The notes: generated from the sequence alone by a model not told the origin. Shown: positions 33,781 to 41,799, counted from the stretch's first letter. The stretch is DNA of 64,000 nt from Janthinobacterium psychrotolerans (GCF_001677885.1 NZ_LOCQ01000058.1:248001-312000), one strand, 5' to 3'. Made by a program: numbers and translations.

Positions 33781-34989
33781 ATGCCACTGTCCGATCTGTT
33801 TCTCCGCCATGCCGTCTACAAGGGTACGCCCAGCGGCGACAAGTATCCCGACCTGTACGGCATGTACCTGCTGGTCACCCGTACCGGCAAATACTGGCGC
33901 ATGAATTACCGCCATGCAGGCAAGCAAAAAACGCTGGCCCTGGGCATCTACCCCCATGTCAGCCTGGCCCAGGCGCGGCGCAAGGCCGAGGACGCGCGCA
34001 AGGCGCTGGCCGAAGGCATCGATCCGAACGGCGTCAAGCGCGCGCAGAAGGCTGAGCAGCGCAGCGCCGCCCTGAACACCTTCGACAAGCTGGCGCGCCA
34101 GTGGCTGCTGACCATGCAGCGCAACGGCAGCGCCAGCACGCAAAAGAAAGTCCGCAACTGGCTCGAAGGCGACGTCATCCCCTACCTGGGCAAGATGCCG
34201 CTCAACACCATCCGCCCGCGCGACGTGCTGCGCGTGGTGCAGCGCGTCGAGGCGCGCGGCGCGATCGATTCGGCGCACCGCATCAAGCAGCTGTGCGGCC
34301 AGGTGCTGCGCTTCGGCGTGGCGATGGACCTGGTCGAGCGCGACGTCACGGCGGACCTGAAAGGCGCATTGGCACCGGTACCAAGAACGCACTATCCGGC
34401 ACTGACGGAACCGGGCGATGTGGCGCCGCTGCTGCGCGCCATCCACGGCTACCATGGCCACGTCACGGCGGTGGCGGCGCTGAAACTGGCGCCCATGCTG
34501 TTCGTGCGTCCCGGCGAATTGCGCGCCGCCGAATGGAGCGAAATCCATCTCGATGCCGCCGAGTGGCGCATCCCGGCCAAAAAAATGAAAATGCAGCTCG
34601 AACACCTGGTGCCGCTGCCGACACAGGCCGTGGCGATCCTGCGCGCGCTGCAGCCCGTCACCGGCGAAGGCCGCTACGTGTTTCCCTGCCTGCGCGGCGG
34701 CCAGCGCTGCATGAGCGAAAACACCATCAATGCGGCGCTGCGTTCCTTGGGCTATGCCAAGGAAGTGATGACCGGCCACGGTTTCCGCGCCATGGCCCGC
34801 ACCATCCTCGACGAAGTGCTGCAAGAGCGGGTGGACCTGATCGAGCACCAGCTGGCGCACAGCGTCATCGACCCGAACGGGCGCGCCTACAACCGCACGG
34901 CGCACCTGCCTGCCCGCCGCGCCATGATGCAGCGCTGGGCCGACTACCTCGACGCCCTGCGCGACGACGTCGCCCCGCCGCCAGCCTGA
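33781..34989 (+). CDS. int: Tyrosine integrase, P4 type
   Basis: 402 residues. N-terminal DUF4102-like arm-binding domain (about 1-95, LFLRHAVYKGTPSGDKYPDLYGMYLLVT; LGIYPHVSLAQARRKA), core-binding domain about 105-200, and catalytic domain with R243 (FVRPGELR), H333 and R336 (GHGFRAMAR), H360 (HQLAHSV) and the nucleophile Y370 (GRAYNRT). All catalytic residues are present. The ATG at 33781 fits the family N-terminus, with AGGGAG upstream. Sits directly inside attL, as usual for tRNA-integrating islands, and should catalyse recombination between the 17-bp att cores. Confidence 0.93.
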   Translation: MPLSDLFLRHAVYKGTPSGDKYPDLYGMYLLVTRTGKYWRMNYRHAGKQKTLALGIYPHVSLAQARRKAEDARKALAEGIDPNGVKRAQKAEQRSAALNTFDKLARQWLLTMQRNGSASTQKKVRNWLEGDVIPYLGKMPLNTIRPRDVLRVVQRVEARGAIDSAHRIKQLCGQVLRFGVAMDLVERDVTADLKGALAPVPRTHYPALTEPGDVAPLLRAIHGYHGHVTAVAALKLAPMLFVRPGELRAAEWSEIHLDAAEWRIPAKKMKMQLEHLVPLPTQAVAILRALQPVTGEGRYVFPCLRGGQRCMSENTINAALRSLGYAKEVMTGHGFRAMARTILDEVLQERVDLIEHQLAHSVIDPNGRAYNRTAHLPARRAMMQRWADYLDALRDDVAPPPA

Positions 34990-35308
34990 CGGCAAGGCCC
35001 ACCCCGGGAAAGAAAACCAGCGGCGCCGCTGGCAGGAACAGGTGCGGCGATACGCATGCCTGTCGCCTGCGCGTCACGATGGGCGACAAGGCGTGCGTCC
35101 ACCCGCATCCGCCGTCGTCCTGTTTCACGACAGCGCCCGCGCTGTTTGATATCGCGTAAGAAAAGCGGCTGGCCCGCGCCTACATTAAAGGCCGGGGAGC
35201 CGCGGGTGCGTGGGCTGGCGAGGAGCAAGCCATGTTTTCGCTTCGCTCAAACCGGCTTGCCCTGCGGGGCCCTCCTCGCTGCGCTCGCCCACCACGCCAG
35301 GAGCATCG
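34990..35308. other. Noncoding region upstream of mobC, candidate oriT
   Basis: 319 bp without a gene. CCAGCGGCGCCGCTGG (35017-35032) is a perfect palindrome just after the integrase stop. A larger inverted repeat lies right before mobC: GCGAGGAG and CAAGCC (35218-35231) pair with GGCTTG (35254-35259) and CTCCTCGC (35272-35279). Position directly ahead of mobC and the relaxase and the nested inverted repeats suggest a transfer origin, but no known nic sequence was recognised. Confidence 0.35.
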
Positions 35309-35713
35309 ATGCACGCCGAGACCACGCCACGCAAGCGACAAGGCGGCCGCCCGAAGGGCGACCCGGCCGCCGTGCGCGGCGCCACCATCGGCGTGCGCGT
35401 GTCGGCCGCCGAACATGCGGCGCTGCTGGAACGCGCCGCCCGCATGCAGATGCGTCCCGCGCAATGGCTGCGCGCCGCCGCGCTGGCGCGCGCCCTGCCC
35501 GCGCCGCCCGTCGCCGCCATCAACCGCGAACAGTATGTGGAACTGGCCCGCCTGGCGTCCAACCTGAATCAATTGACCCACCTCGCCAACGAGGGTGGCC
35601 GCGTCGCCGTGGCCGACGCCCTGCTGCAGCGGCTGATCGCCGAAACGCGCCGCCTGCGGCTGGCACTGCTGGGCGTGCAGGAGCAACAGCAGGAGCAGAA
35701 CGATGATCGCTAA
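35309..35713 (+). CDS. mobC: MobC-like mobilisation accessory protein
   Basis: 134 residues. Basic N-terminus (RKRQGGRPKGD), then VRVSAAEHAALLERAARMQMRPAQWLRAAAL resembling a ribbon-helix-helix or mobilisation domain, and the MobC-type NQLTHLANEG motif near residue 90. It would help melt oriT for the relaxase. AGGAG precedes the ATG at 35309. Its stop overlaps the relaxase start by 11 bases. Confidence 0.8.
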   Translation: MHAETTPRKRQGGRPKGDPAAVRGATIGVRVSAAEHAALLERAARMQMRPAQWLRAAALARALPAPPVAAINREQYVELARLASNLNQLTHLANEGGRVAVADALLQRLIAETRRLRLALLGVQEQQQEQNDDR

Positions 35714-37547
35714 GGCCATCAAGGGACGCGGCTTTCGCGGCGTGCTGGCGTATGACCTGGGCAAGGAGCAGGCGCGCGTGATCGACACCAACATGACCGG
35801 CCGCACGCCGCGCGAACTGGCGCAGGAATTTGGCGCCGTGCGCAAGCTGCGCCCGGGCCTGGGCAAGGCGGTGCTGCACGTGTCGCTGTCGGCCGCGCCG
35901 GGCGAGCAGCTGTGCGACGCCCAATGGACGCAGATCGCGGGCCGCTATCTGGCGGGCATGGGCCTGGACGACAACCAGTACCTGCTCACGCGCCATGCCG
36001 ACACCCTGCATGAACACGTGCACCTGCTGGTCAACCGCGTCCGCTGCGATGGCGGCGTGGCCAGCGACAGCCACGACTACCGGCGCCAGGAAGTCATCAT
36101 GCGCGCGGTCGAACGCGACTTCGGCCTGCAGCAGCTGCGCCCCTCCAGCGAGGCGCCGCGCCGCGCGGCGAGCCGGGGCGAGATCGAGGCAGGCCTGCGC
36201 ACCGGCGTCGCCTCGACGCGGCAGCGCCTGCAGCAGCTGTGCGACGCCGCCATCACCGGCTGCGCCAGTTTCACCGCTTTCATGCAGCGCCTGGCGGCGG
36301 CGGGCGTGGCGCTGGTGCCGGTAACGCAGCGCAATGACAGCACCCTGGCGGGCCTGTCCTACCGCCTTGATGGCGTGCTGATGAAGGGCAGCGATCTGGG
36401 ACGCGGATACAGTCCCATGGGATTGGCGAAACGAGGAGTCCACTATGACAAAGAGCGAGACCTTGCGGCGGTTGGCCACTGCCGAGAATACGGCGCAGCT
36501 GGACGCGCTGGCGTGCAGGATGGCGCAGCTGCACCAGGCCAAACTGGCCAGCGCCGAGGAGCTGGCGGCGACCCTGGAACCGCTGGCGCAGGCGATGGCG
36601 GCCCTGACGGACGAGACGCGCCAAACGATGCAGCAGCTGGGCCTCGACGGCACGCGCCAGGGCGAGCAGTTCCGGCGCCAGATCGAGACGGCGACGAGCG
36701 CCTGGCGCTGCGCGGAGCAAGCGGCGCGCGAGAGCGCCCAGGCAATCGAGTGCGGCAGCCGTATGCTGTCGCAGCGCCAGTACCTGCTGGCCACGCTGGT
36801 GGGCATGATGACGGGGCTGCTCGCCAGCGCATTGTGGCTCTGGCTGGCACCTGCCCCCAGGCTGCAGAACGTGCTGGACGCGCAGCAGCTGGTCGCGCTG
36901 ATCCGGCCCGCGACCGCAGCCTGGAAGCCGTGCGAAGGCAAATGACGGCAATGGGCTGCGCGCAGTTCGTCGTCAGGCTGGCAGAGGCGAAAAACGGCAA
37001 GCAAGAGACGCGGCAGTGGAGCGGGCTGGAACTGCTGCGCAGCCTGGCCTGGCTCAAGCGCATGAATGCGCGCGGCTACGACGTCACCCTGCGCCCGGCA
37101 GGCCAGCATGGCCTGGTGCTGCTCGACGGCTTGCAACCGGCCGACTTGCAGCGCCTGGAGACGCGCGGCTGGCAGAGCGCCGCCGTGGTGGAGGTGCAGC
37201 GCGGCCGCTTCCAGGCCTGGATCAAACTGTCCGGGCAGCGACTCGCCGACACCTTGCGCAGCCAGGCCGCATCCCGCCTGGCGGCCGAGCTTGGCCACAG
37301 CGGCAGCGCCATGGCCATCACGGTCGCCGAATTTGGCGCGCTGGCCGGATTGACCTGCCACGCGCCTGGCATGGCCGAAGGGCAAGCGGCACGCTACGCG
37401 CTGCTGCAGGCGTCGAGCGGAACAGTGGCAACCGCCGCAGCGCCCTGGCTGGAGCGCCTGCCGCACCTGCCGGACCCGCCGCTACCGCCCAGGGTGGCCG
37501 TGCCGCAGGGTGCGGTGCGGAAGCGCTCAAGCGGGCGCGCAAGATGA
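35703..37547 (+). CDS. mobA: Relaxase-primase fusion (MobA/RepB-like)
   Basis: 614 residues. Relaxase domain about 1-240 with Y17 (LAYDLGKE) as likely nucleophile and the metal motif H103-E-H105-V-H107 (HEHVHLLVNRV). Residues about 247-414 are a Gly/Ala/Arg/Pro-rich linker that is overprinted by another gene in the +1 frame. Residues about 414-560 form a RepB-type primase-like domain (SLAWLKRMNARGYDVTLRPAGQHGLVLLDGL; GRFQAWIKLS). This relaxase-plus-primase order is that of RSF1010 MobA/RepB. Expected role: nick oriT, pilot the strand, and prime second-strand synthesis in the recipient. Confidence 0.85.
   Translation: MIAKAIKGRGFRGVLAYDLGKEQARVIDTNMTGRTPRELAQEFGAVRKLRPGLGKAVLHVSLSAAPGEQLCDAQWTQIAGRYLAGMGLDDNQYLLTRHADTLHEHVHLLVNRVRCDGGVASDSHDYRRQEVIMRAVERDFGLQQLRPSSEAPRRAASRGEIEAGLRTGVASTRQRLQQLCDAAITGCASFTAFMQRLAAAGVALVPVTQRNDSTLAGLSYRLDGVLMKGSDLGRGYSPMGLAKRGVHYDKERDLAAVGHCREYGAAGRAGVQDGAAAPGQTGQRRGAGGDPGTAGAGDGGPDGRDAPNDAAAGPRRHAPGRAVPAPDRDGDERLALRGASGARERPGNRVRQPYAVAAPVPAGHAGGHDDGAARQRIVALAGTCPQAAERAGRAAAGRADPARDRSLEAVRRQMTAMGCAQFVVRLAEAKNGKQETRQWSGLELLRSLAWLKRMNARGYDVTLRPAGQHGLVLLDGLQPADLQRLETRGWQSAAVVEVQRGRFQAWIKLSGQRLADTLRSQAASRLAAELGHSGSAMAITVAEFGALAGLTCHAPGMAEGQAARYALLQASSGTVATAAAPWLERLPHLPDPPLPPRVAVPQGAVRKRSSGRAR
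36445..36945 (+). CDS. mobB: MobB-like protein nested out of frame within the relaxase gene
   Basis: 166 residues in a frame different from the relaxase. GAGGAG lies 7 bases before the ATG at 36445. The sequence is a long amphipathic helical protein (MTKSETLRRLATAENTAQLD onward) with one membrane helix about 110-133 (YLLATLVGMMTGLLASALWLWLA). Its codon use and protein-like composition contrast with the low-complexity relaxase frame here, so this is the frame under selection. In RSF1010 a membrane-associated MobB is nested in mobA in the same way and stabilises the relaxosome. The stop overlaps an in-frame ATG of the primase domain. Confidence 0.78.
   Translation: MTKSETLRRLATAENTAQLDALACRMAQLHQAKLASAEELAATLEPLAQAMAALTDETRQTMQQLGLDGTRQGEQFRRQIETATSAWRCAEQAARESAQAIECGSRMLSQRQYLLATLVGMMTGLLASALWLWLAPAPRLQNVLDAQQLVALIRPATAAWKPCEGK
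36942..37547 (+). CDS. Putative separately translated primase from an internal start
   Basis: An ATG at 36942, in the relaxase frame, overlaps the stop of the nested mobB gene as ATGA. Translation from it gives 201 residues comprising only the RepB-like primase domain. RSF1010 likewise makes a free RepB primase from an internal start of mobA-repB. The coupling with mobB supports this, but no independent Shine-Dalgarno is evident. Confidence 0.5.
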   Translation: MTAMGCAQFVVRLAEAKNGKQETRQWSGLELLRSLAWLKRMNARGYDVTLRPAGQHGLVLLDGLQPADLQRLETRGWQSAAVVEVQRGRFQAWIKLSGQRLADTLRSQAASRLAAELGHSGSAMAITVAEFGALAGLTCHAPGMAEGQAARYALLQASSGTVATAAAPWLERLPHLPDPPLPPRVAVPQGAVRKRSSGRAR

Positions 37548-37921
37548 TCGGCATGCCGGTGCTGGCGGCCCAAGCAGCCGCGTTACGATTGCATTTCGGC
37601 ATGGCGGCGAACGCTTGGCGCATGAGAAAGCTATTTTCCCGGGAGTGACAATGCGTGTAGTTTTCTGTTTGGCAATTTGCTATTCTCGGGGACGTTTGTC
37701 AGCTGCGGATTCAATGGGTAACGGCAGCAAGCGGCCAAAAGCGGTCGGCCACTAATCAGTAATAAAGTGCGATTTACGTATGGAATATTTTAGTAATAAT
37801 CCTCGTCTAAGACTTCGCAGAAGAATAGTATCGGACGATAGTTTATGTAGGGTTTTTAAAAAAAGTGTTATTATAAATATAATTAATAATCATATTCTTT
37901 AATTTAAGGGAAATTGAACTC
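37548..37921. other. Boundary between mobilisation module and AT-rich cargo
   Basis: 374 bp in which composition switches from GC-rich to strongly AT-rich near 37750. A 34-codon frame at 37651-37755 (MRVVFCLAICYSRGRLS...) has GGGAG upstream but no recognisable protein character. The last 100 bp hold the promoter of the cargo gene. Confidence 0.5.
37855..37883 (+). promoter_or_regulatory. Predicted promoter of the cargo gene
   Basis: TTTAAA (37855-37860) and TATAAT (37878-37883) with a 17-base spacer, 38 bases before the ATG at 37922, in an AT-rich segment. AAGGG(AAATTG) serves as ribosome site. Confidence 0.55.
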
Positions 37922-38734
37922 ATGTTGAAATTGGAACAACTACAAGCGGATATTGGTACTAGTTACACAAATAAACTCATCAAAAGGCTCCATAAATTTG
38001 CTTATATTCCACCAAAGGTACTTCAGGAACTAGCAACACAGGCACTGAGTGAAAAATGGGCTAAAGATTTGCATGTACTCGAGAAATACCTCGCAGTTCA
38101 CGTAGCTTGGAGCATTGAACAAGGGAAAGTAACATTTTCTGACGACCAATTTTATGTTTCTGCGGGCAATCTCCAGACTCGTTACGGAACACCCTTATAC
38201 TTAATTTTTATTAAAGGCACTGATGTTACAAAAGCCCCTTGGAAACTAATTAAGGCAGGCTCCCAAATCAACGCTCCCGCATTACCGGCGCCACCAGAAA
38301 TACCCAAGGGTCCGGAAATTCCAAAAGGAGTAGAAATTGTTATGCAGCATGACCATATGCTCAAAGATAACGAGGAAAGAGTGAGTTTTTTAAAGGATGC
38401 GCCACCGGTAGCGCAGATGTGCGCTATTTCGGGAGCCATCCAATGGTCACTGAATCGTGGATTACATCTTCCATATTGGTATTATGGCAGCATGAATTAC
38501 CTTGTTCCGTTGTACCTAAAAGACAGGGAGAATATCACTAACGCCCCAGACTTAGTTGCGCCAATACAAATTGCAAATGAAATGTTGTTGGTTCGAACTG
38601 TATTGGAGCCGCATATGCCTTACGCCAACTCCAGAGTTTCCGTTAAGCGCCATGACCAATTGCCCCCTTGGATGATTGATACATGGAACGCCCATGCCGA
38701 CGCGATGGATGTAGACGATGAGGATTCCGAGTAA
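37922..38734 (+). CDS. DUF3825-like protein, cargo of the mobile element
   Basis: 270 residues. Two stretches resemble DUF3825: FAYIPPKVLQELATQALSEKW with the following FYVSAGNLQTRYGTPLYLIF (about 27-100), and MNYLVPLYLKDRENITNAPDLVAPIQ to PYANSRVSVK (about 192-245). A proline-rich linker separates them. Acidic C-terminus (DVDDEDSE). No signal peptide. AT-rich codon use unlike the flanking genes marks it as acquired. DUF3825 proteins occur with RNA- and nucleic-acid-related domains in other genomes, but no activity is established, so a defence or stress role is only a guess from the island setting. The assignment is by eye. Confidence 0.6.
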   Translation: MLKLEQLQADIGTSYTNKLIKRLHKFAYIPPKVLQELATQALSEKWAKDLHVLEKYLAVHVAWSIEQGKVTFSDDQFYVSAGNLQTRYGTPLYLIFIKGTDVTKAPWKLIKAGSQINAPALPAPPEIPKGPEIPKGVEIVMQHDHMLKDNEERVSFLKDAPPVAQMCAISGAIQWSLNRGLHLPYWYYGSMNYLVPLYLKDRENITNAPDLVAPIQIANEMLLVRTVLEPHMPYANSRVSVKRHDQLPPWMIDTWNAHADAMDVDDEDSE

Positions 38735-38835
38735 AAAAACCGAACAACACTCAAATTTGTGCGAACTAGTCCGTTTCTGCGTCCACTTTGAGACGAATTC
38801 GGCCCGTTGTGTTCGCGCAATGTCGTTAAGCTGGA

Positions 38836-39279
38836 ATGTACGATGTTCAAACTTTTATGAAGAGAGACCTTATGTTTCTTCGTTCGATTCGTGAACACAT
38901 TTGCCTTGCGATTTACGCCAGGGTATCAGCCTGCTGCGAGAAGTTACTTCCACCGGCAAACGATGCGAATGAGCCCGATTATGTTGTTAATGTAAGGCGA
39001 AATGCGCAGGATTTGATTCGCGCGATAGAGGCGTCGGAGGCGGCAGGGAATTTGCGGGCCATTACACTGCTAGACAAGGCCAAAGAGGCGGTAGACAGAG
39101 AATTAAACGAAGCTTTGGAGAAATGGCATGCCGAAGAGGAGAAACGTTTAATCGGAGGCGCCGTCAACAAAACGGATTTACCGCGCAAGCGTCCGATTGC
39201 CTTGTTTGCAACACGGGCTCGTTTAAACCTTGCGTTTACAAAGTGCTATATGAAGCTCTCTGCGAATGAAGACAGATGA
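38836..39279 (+). CDS. Hypothetical protein, cargo of the mobile element
   Basis: Up to 147 residues, unrecognised. Mostly helical: SIREHICLAIYARVSACCEKLLPP, then NAQDLIRAIEASEAAGNLRAITLLDKAKEAVDRELNEALEKWHAEEEKR, with a basic tail. No signal peptide. The start is uncertain: ATG at 38836, 38857 or 38872, the last with AGAGAG upstream. Intermediate GC. Follows the DUF3825-like gene by about 100 bp and may be functionally linked. Confidence 0.55.
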   Translation: MYDVQTFMKRDLMFLRSIREHICLAIYARVSACCEKLLPPANDANEPDYVVNVRRNAQDLIRAIEASEAAGNLRAITLLDKAKEAVDRELNEALEKWHAEEEKRLIGGAVNKTDLPRKRPIALFATRARLNLAFTKCYMKLSANEDR

Positions 39280-39550
39280 GGCAGCCCGCTTTGGTAGCTT
39301 ACATGGTTCGCTTTGGGGCGTAAGCGGACACCACAATAAGGAGACCGCCCGCTAAAAGACTCGCAGCGGTCTTCGGCCATGCTTTTCAAGAAAGTACTCC
39401 CTCCCCGCCGATTCTTGGCAGGAGGAAAGTACAAAGTCAAAAAGACTTCATCGGGATCCTAGCATTTGCCGTTTTTTGTACTAGACTACTTGTCTGAAGT
39501 CACCAGCAACCGCTCCAGGTGGAATGGTAACGAAGAACTTTTTCTCCAAT

Positions 39551-39574
39551 GATGGTATTTTTGATGGTATTTTG
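39551..39574 (+). repeat. Tandem arm-type site candidates near attR
   Basis: GATGGTATTTTT (39551-39562) is followed at once by GATGGTATTTTG (39563-39574). The reverse complement of the first copy lies near the left end at 33756-33767. Confidence 0.5.
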
Positions 39575-39601
39575 GGATATTGGCTGAGTTATCATAGCGC
39601 T

Positions 39602-39618
39602 TTCGATTCCGGCTCCGG
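39602..39618 (+). repeat. attR direct repeat
   Basis: TTCGATTCCGGCTCCGG, identical to the tRNA-Leu 3' segment at 33585-33601; the remaining tRNA sequence is absent here, as expected for the distal attachment site. Confidence 0.85.
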
Positions 39619-39677
39619 ACCAGCGCTCGTGCTGGTTGCAACGCTGGCGCACCCTCTTCTGCCTCCAACTTCCCACC

Positions 39678-40100
39678 ATGCAAAAAACCCTCCTGCGCTA
39701 TCTCCACCTCACGCCCGACAGCGATTTTCCCATACTGGAAGACTTACCTGCGTTCAAAGCCATCGTGATTGTCGAAGCCGTGGCGGAAGAAATGGTGATG
39801 TGGGAAACCTGCCGCGCACTGGTCGCCGCCGGTTGCCTGTATGCGTCGACATGGGGCACGCAGTGCGACGCCTGGCATGAGGCCATCGGCGATGCGTATC
39901 TGGAAGCGAGCAATTATGAAGACGTCGCGCCCGAAAAGGCCTTGACGACCAGCTTGCACGAAGACGAGGAATTGAGCGAGGTGTTCTGGTTTGCAAAGCA
40001 TCGCGCCGTGCACGCTGGCGAGTTGCGCGCGACATTGATATTGCATATCGCCGATGCGCCGCGCCGCGATGAACTCGAAGCGGCCTGGCGCGACGCCTGA
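39678..40100 (+). CDS. Hypothetical protein, 140 residues
   Basis: MQKTLLRYLHLTPDSDFPILEDLPAFKAIVIVEAVAEEMVMWETCRALVAAGCLYASTWG and following; soluble, acidic, with alternating strands and helices. The pattern of a short strand IVIVEA followed by WETCRALVAAGCLYASTWG suggests a small alpha/beta fold. No family recognised. First chromosomal gene after attR. It converges with the permease gene 12 bp away. Confidence 0.65.
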   Translation: MQKTLLRYLHLTPDSDFPILEDLPAFKAIVIVEAVAEEMVMWETCRALVAAGCLYASTWGTQCDAWHEAIGDAYLEASNYEDVAPEKALTTSLHEDEELSEVFWFAKHRAVHAGELRATLILHIADAPRRDELEAAWRDA

Positions 40101-40112
40101 CCCTCCTGTTGC

Positions 40113-41582
40113 CTACTCACTGCCGTGGCTGCTGTCGCGCGCCCTGGTGCGGGCTTGTTCCTGCGATCCCACACCATTGAAGAACAGGTTCAGCAACACA
40201 GCCGCGATCGCCGCCAGCAAAATGCCGCTGTGCAGCAGCGGTGACAGGGCCTTGGGCAGATGCTGGGCATACTGCTCGGCCACCAAGGGCAGCATGCCGA
40301 AACCGATCGCCAGCGCGACGATGAACAGGTTGTTGCGATTGCCCTGGTAGTCGACGCTGGCCAGGATGCGGATGCCGGTGGCGGCCACCATGCCGAACAT
40401 TACCAGCCCTGCCCCGCCCAAGACAAAAGCCGGCACGGCCTCGGCGGCCTGGGCGATTTTCGGGATTACCCCCATCACCAGCAGAATCATGCCGGCGGCC
40501 ACGCAGACCCAGCGGCTGCGCACGCCCGTCACGCCGACCAGGCCGACGTTCTGCGAGAACGACGTATAGGGAAAGGTATTGAAGATGCCGCCGATCAGAG
40601 TGCCCAGGCCGTCGACGCGCAGGCCGCGGCTGATGTCTGCCTGATCGATGCGCTTGCCGGTCATCTCGCCCAGCGCCAAAAACATGCCCAGCGACTCGAT
40701 CATGACAACGATCATCACCAGACTCATGGTAAGAATTGCCACCACATCAAAGGTCGGCATGCCAAACTGGAATGGCGTGACGACGGCGAACGCCTTGGCG
40801 CTGGCCACCTTGGCAAAGTCCGTCTTGCCCAGTGCAAAAGCGAGCGCGGTGCCGGCGGCTATGCCGGTCAGCACGGCGATATTGGCAAGGAAACCCCGAC
40901 CATATTTGGCTACCAGCAAAATCACCACCAGCACGAACAGCGCGATGCCCATATTGTCCAACGCGCCATAGGCCGGATTGGCGATCATCGGCGCGGCGCC
41001 ACCGCCCGCCGCCGCTACAAAAGCGGGATCGGGAATCTTCGCCATCGATGGCGGGCCGCCCATGGCCCAGTTCACGCCTACGCGCATCAGCGATACGCCG
41101 ATCACGGCGATGATGCTGCCGGTGACCACCGGCGGAAACAGGCCCAGCATGCGGCCGACAAAGGGCGCGATCAGCATGGAGACAAGGCCGGCGCCGATCA
41201 CCGCGCCAAAGATGCCGGTGATGCCCAGCTCCGGATTGTTCGCCATCGCCAGCATCGGGCTGACGGCGGCAAAGGTGACGCCCATCATCACCGGCAGGCG
41301 GATGCCGAAATACTTGCCGATTCCCAGCGACTGGATCAGGGTGACCAGGCCGCAGCAGAACAGGTCGGCGCTGATCAGGGCGGCCACCTGCCCGGGCGGC
41401 AGCTTGAGCGCGCGGCCGACGATCAGCGGCACGGCAATGGCGCCCGCGTACATCACCAGCACATGCTGCAGGCCGAGGGTAAACAATTTGCCGGCTGGCA
41501 GTAGCTCATCGACGGCTGACGGCGTGCCGGCTACCGGCGGCGTGATGCTGCGGGGGATCGCTGTCAAGTGAGGTTTTGCCAC
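40113..41582 (-). CDS. Nucleobase:cation symporter-2 family permease (xanthine/uracil type)
   Basis: 489 residues from a GTG at 41582 (GGAG six bases upstream) or 493 from an ATG at 41594. Polytopic membrane protein with about 14 segments. The family signature QNVGLVGVTGVRSR and the conserved SLGMFLALGEMTGK region are present. It takes up xanthine, uric acid or uracil with a cation; the arginine-containing signature leans towards xanthine/urate members. No purine catabolic gene is adjacent. Confidence 0.87.
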   Translation of the reverse strand: MAKPHLTAIPRSITPPVAGTPSAVDELLPAGKLFTLGLQHVLVMYAGAIAVPLIVGRALKLPPGQVAALISADLFCCGLVTLIQSLGIGKYFGIRLPVMMGVTFAAVSPMLAMANNPELGITGIFGAVIGAGLVSMLIAPFVGRMLGLFPPVVTGSIIAVIGVSLMRVGVNWAMGGPPSMAKIPDPAFVAAAGGGAAPMIANPAYGALDNMGIALFVLVVILLVAKYGRGFLANIAVLTGIAAGTALAFALGKTDFAKVASAKAFAVVTPFQFGMPTFDVVAILTMSLVMIVVMIESLGMFLALGEMTGKRIDQADISRGLRVDGLGTLIGGIFNTFPYTSFSQNVGLVGVTGVRSRWVCVAAGMILLVMGVIPKIAQAAEAVPAFVLGGAGLVMFGMVAATGIRILASVDYQGNRNNLFIVALAIGFGMLPLVAEQYAQHLPKALSPLLHSGILLAAIAAVLLNLFFNGVGSQEQARTRARDSSHGSE

Positions 41583-41799
41583 GGTACGCTCCATTTCCGG
41601 TAAGCCTGCCGCGCCAGGTCGGCAAGCATGAGACAAGTGAGAACATCGCTTGTCTCCATGCATGCATCGTGCCAGCAGCGGCCTGCTCGCGATTGCGCTG
41701 GGCAGCGTGCAGAGCAGGAAAACGCGTCAGCCATGCACTCTTTTCAGGCGTGCGCGCCAACTGGCGCACCACGGCGGCGCCACAGCAGGCGCTGTCGTT

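Larger units (their letters stand above)
33585..39618 (+). mobile_element. Integrative mobilizable element in tRNA-Leu, about 6 kb
   Basis: Bounded by a 17-bp direct repeat (33585-33601 within the tRNA and 39602-39618). Contents in order: tRNA terminator, P4-type integrase, candidate oriT, MobC, relaxase-primase with nested MobB-like gene, then AT-rich cargo (DUF3825-like protein and a 147-residue protein). It has no type IV secretion genes, so it must be mobilised by a helper. The mobilisation module has host-like GC-rich codon use while the cargo is clearly AT-rich, indicating a separate origin. Confidence 0.85.
39280..39677. other. Right end of the mobile element and junction with the chromosome
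   Basis: 398 bp with no gene. A long imperfect hairpin spans 39394-39432 (GTACT..CCTCC..GCC / GGC..GGAGG..AGTAC) and may terminate or cap the cargo transcript. Tandem arm-site candidates lie at 39551-39574 and attR at 39602-39618. Chromosomal DNA resumes after attR. Confidence 0.6.

Noticed and set aside
37651-37755. 34-codon frame after the relaxase gene with GGGAG upstream
   Set aside because: No membrane helix, no conserved look and it lies across the composition switch; too weak to call.
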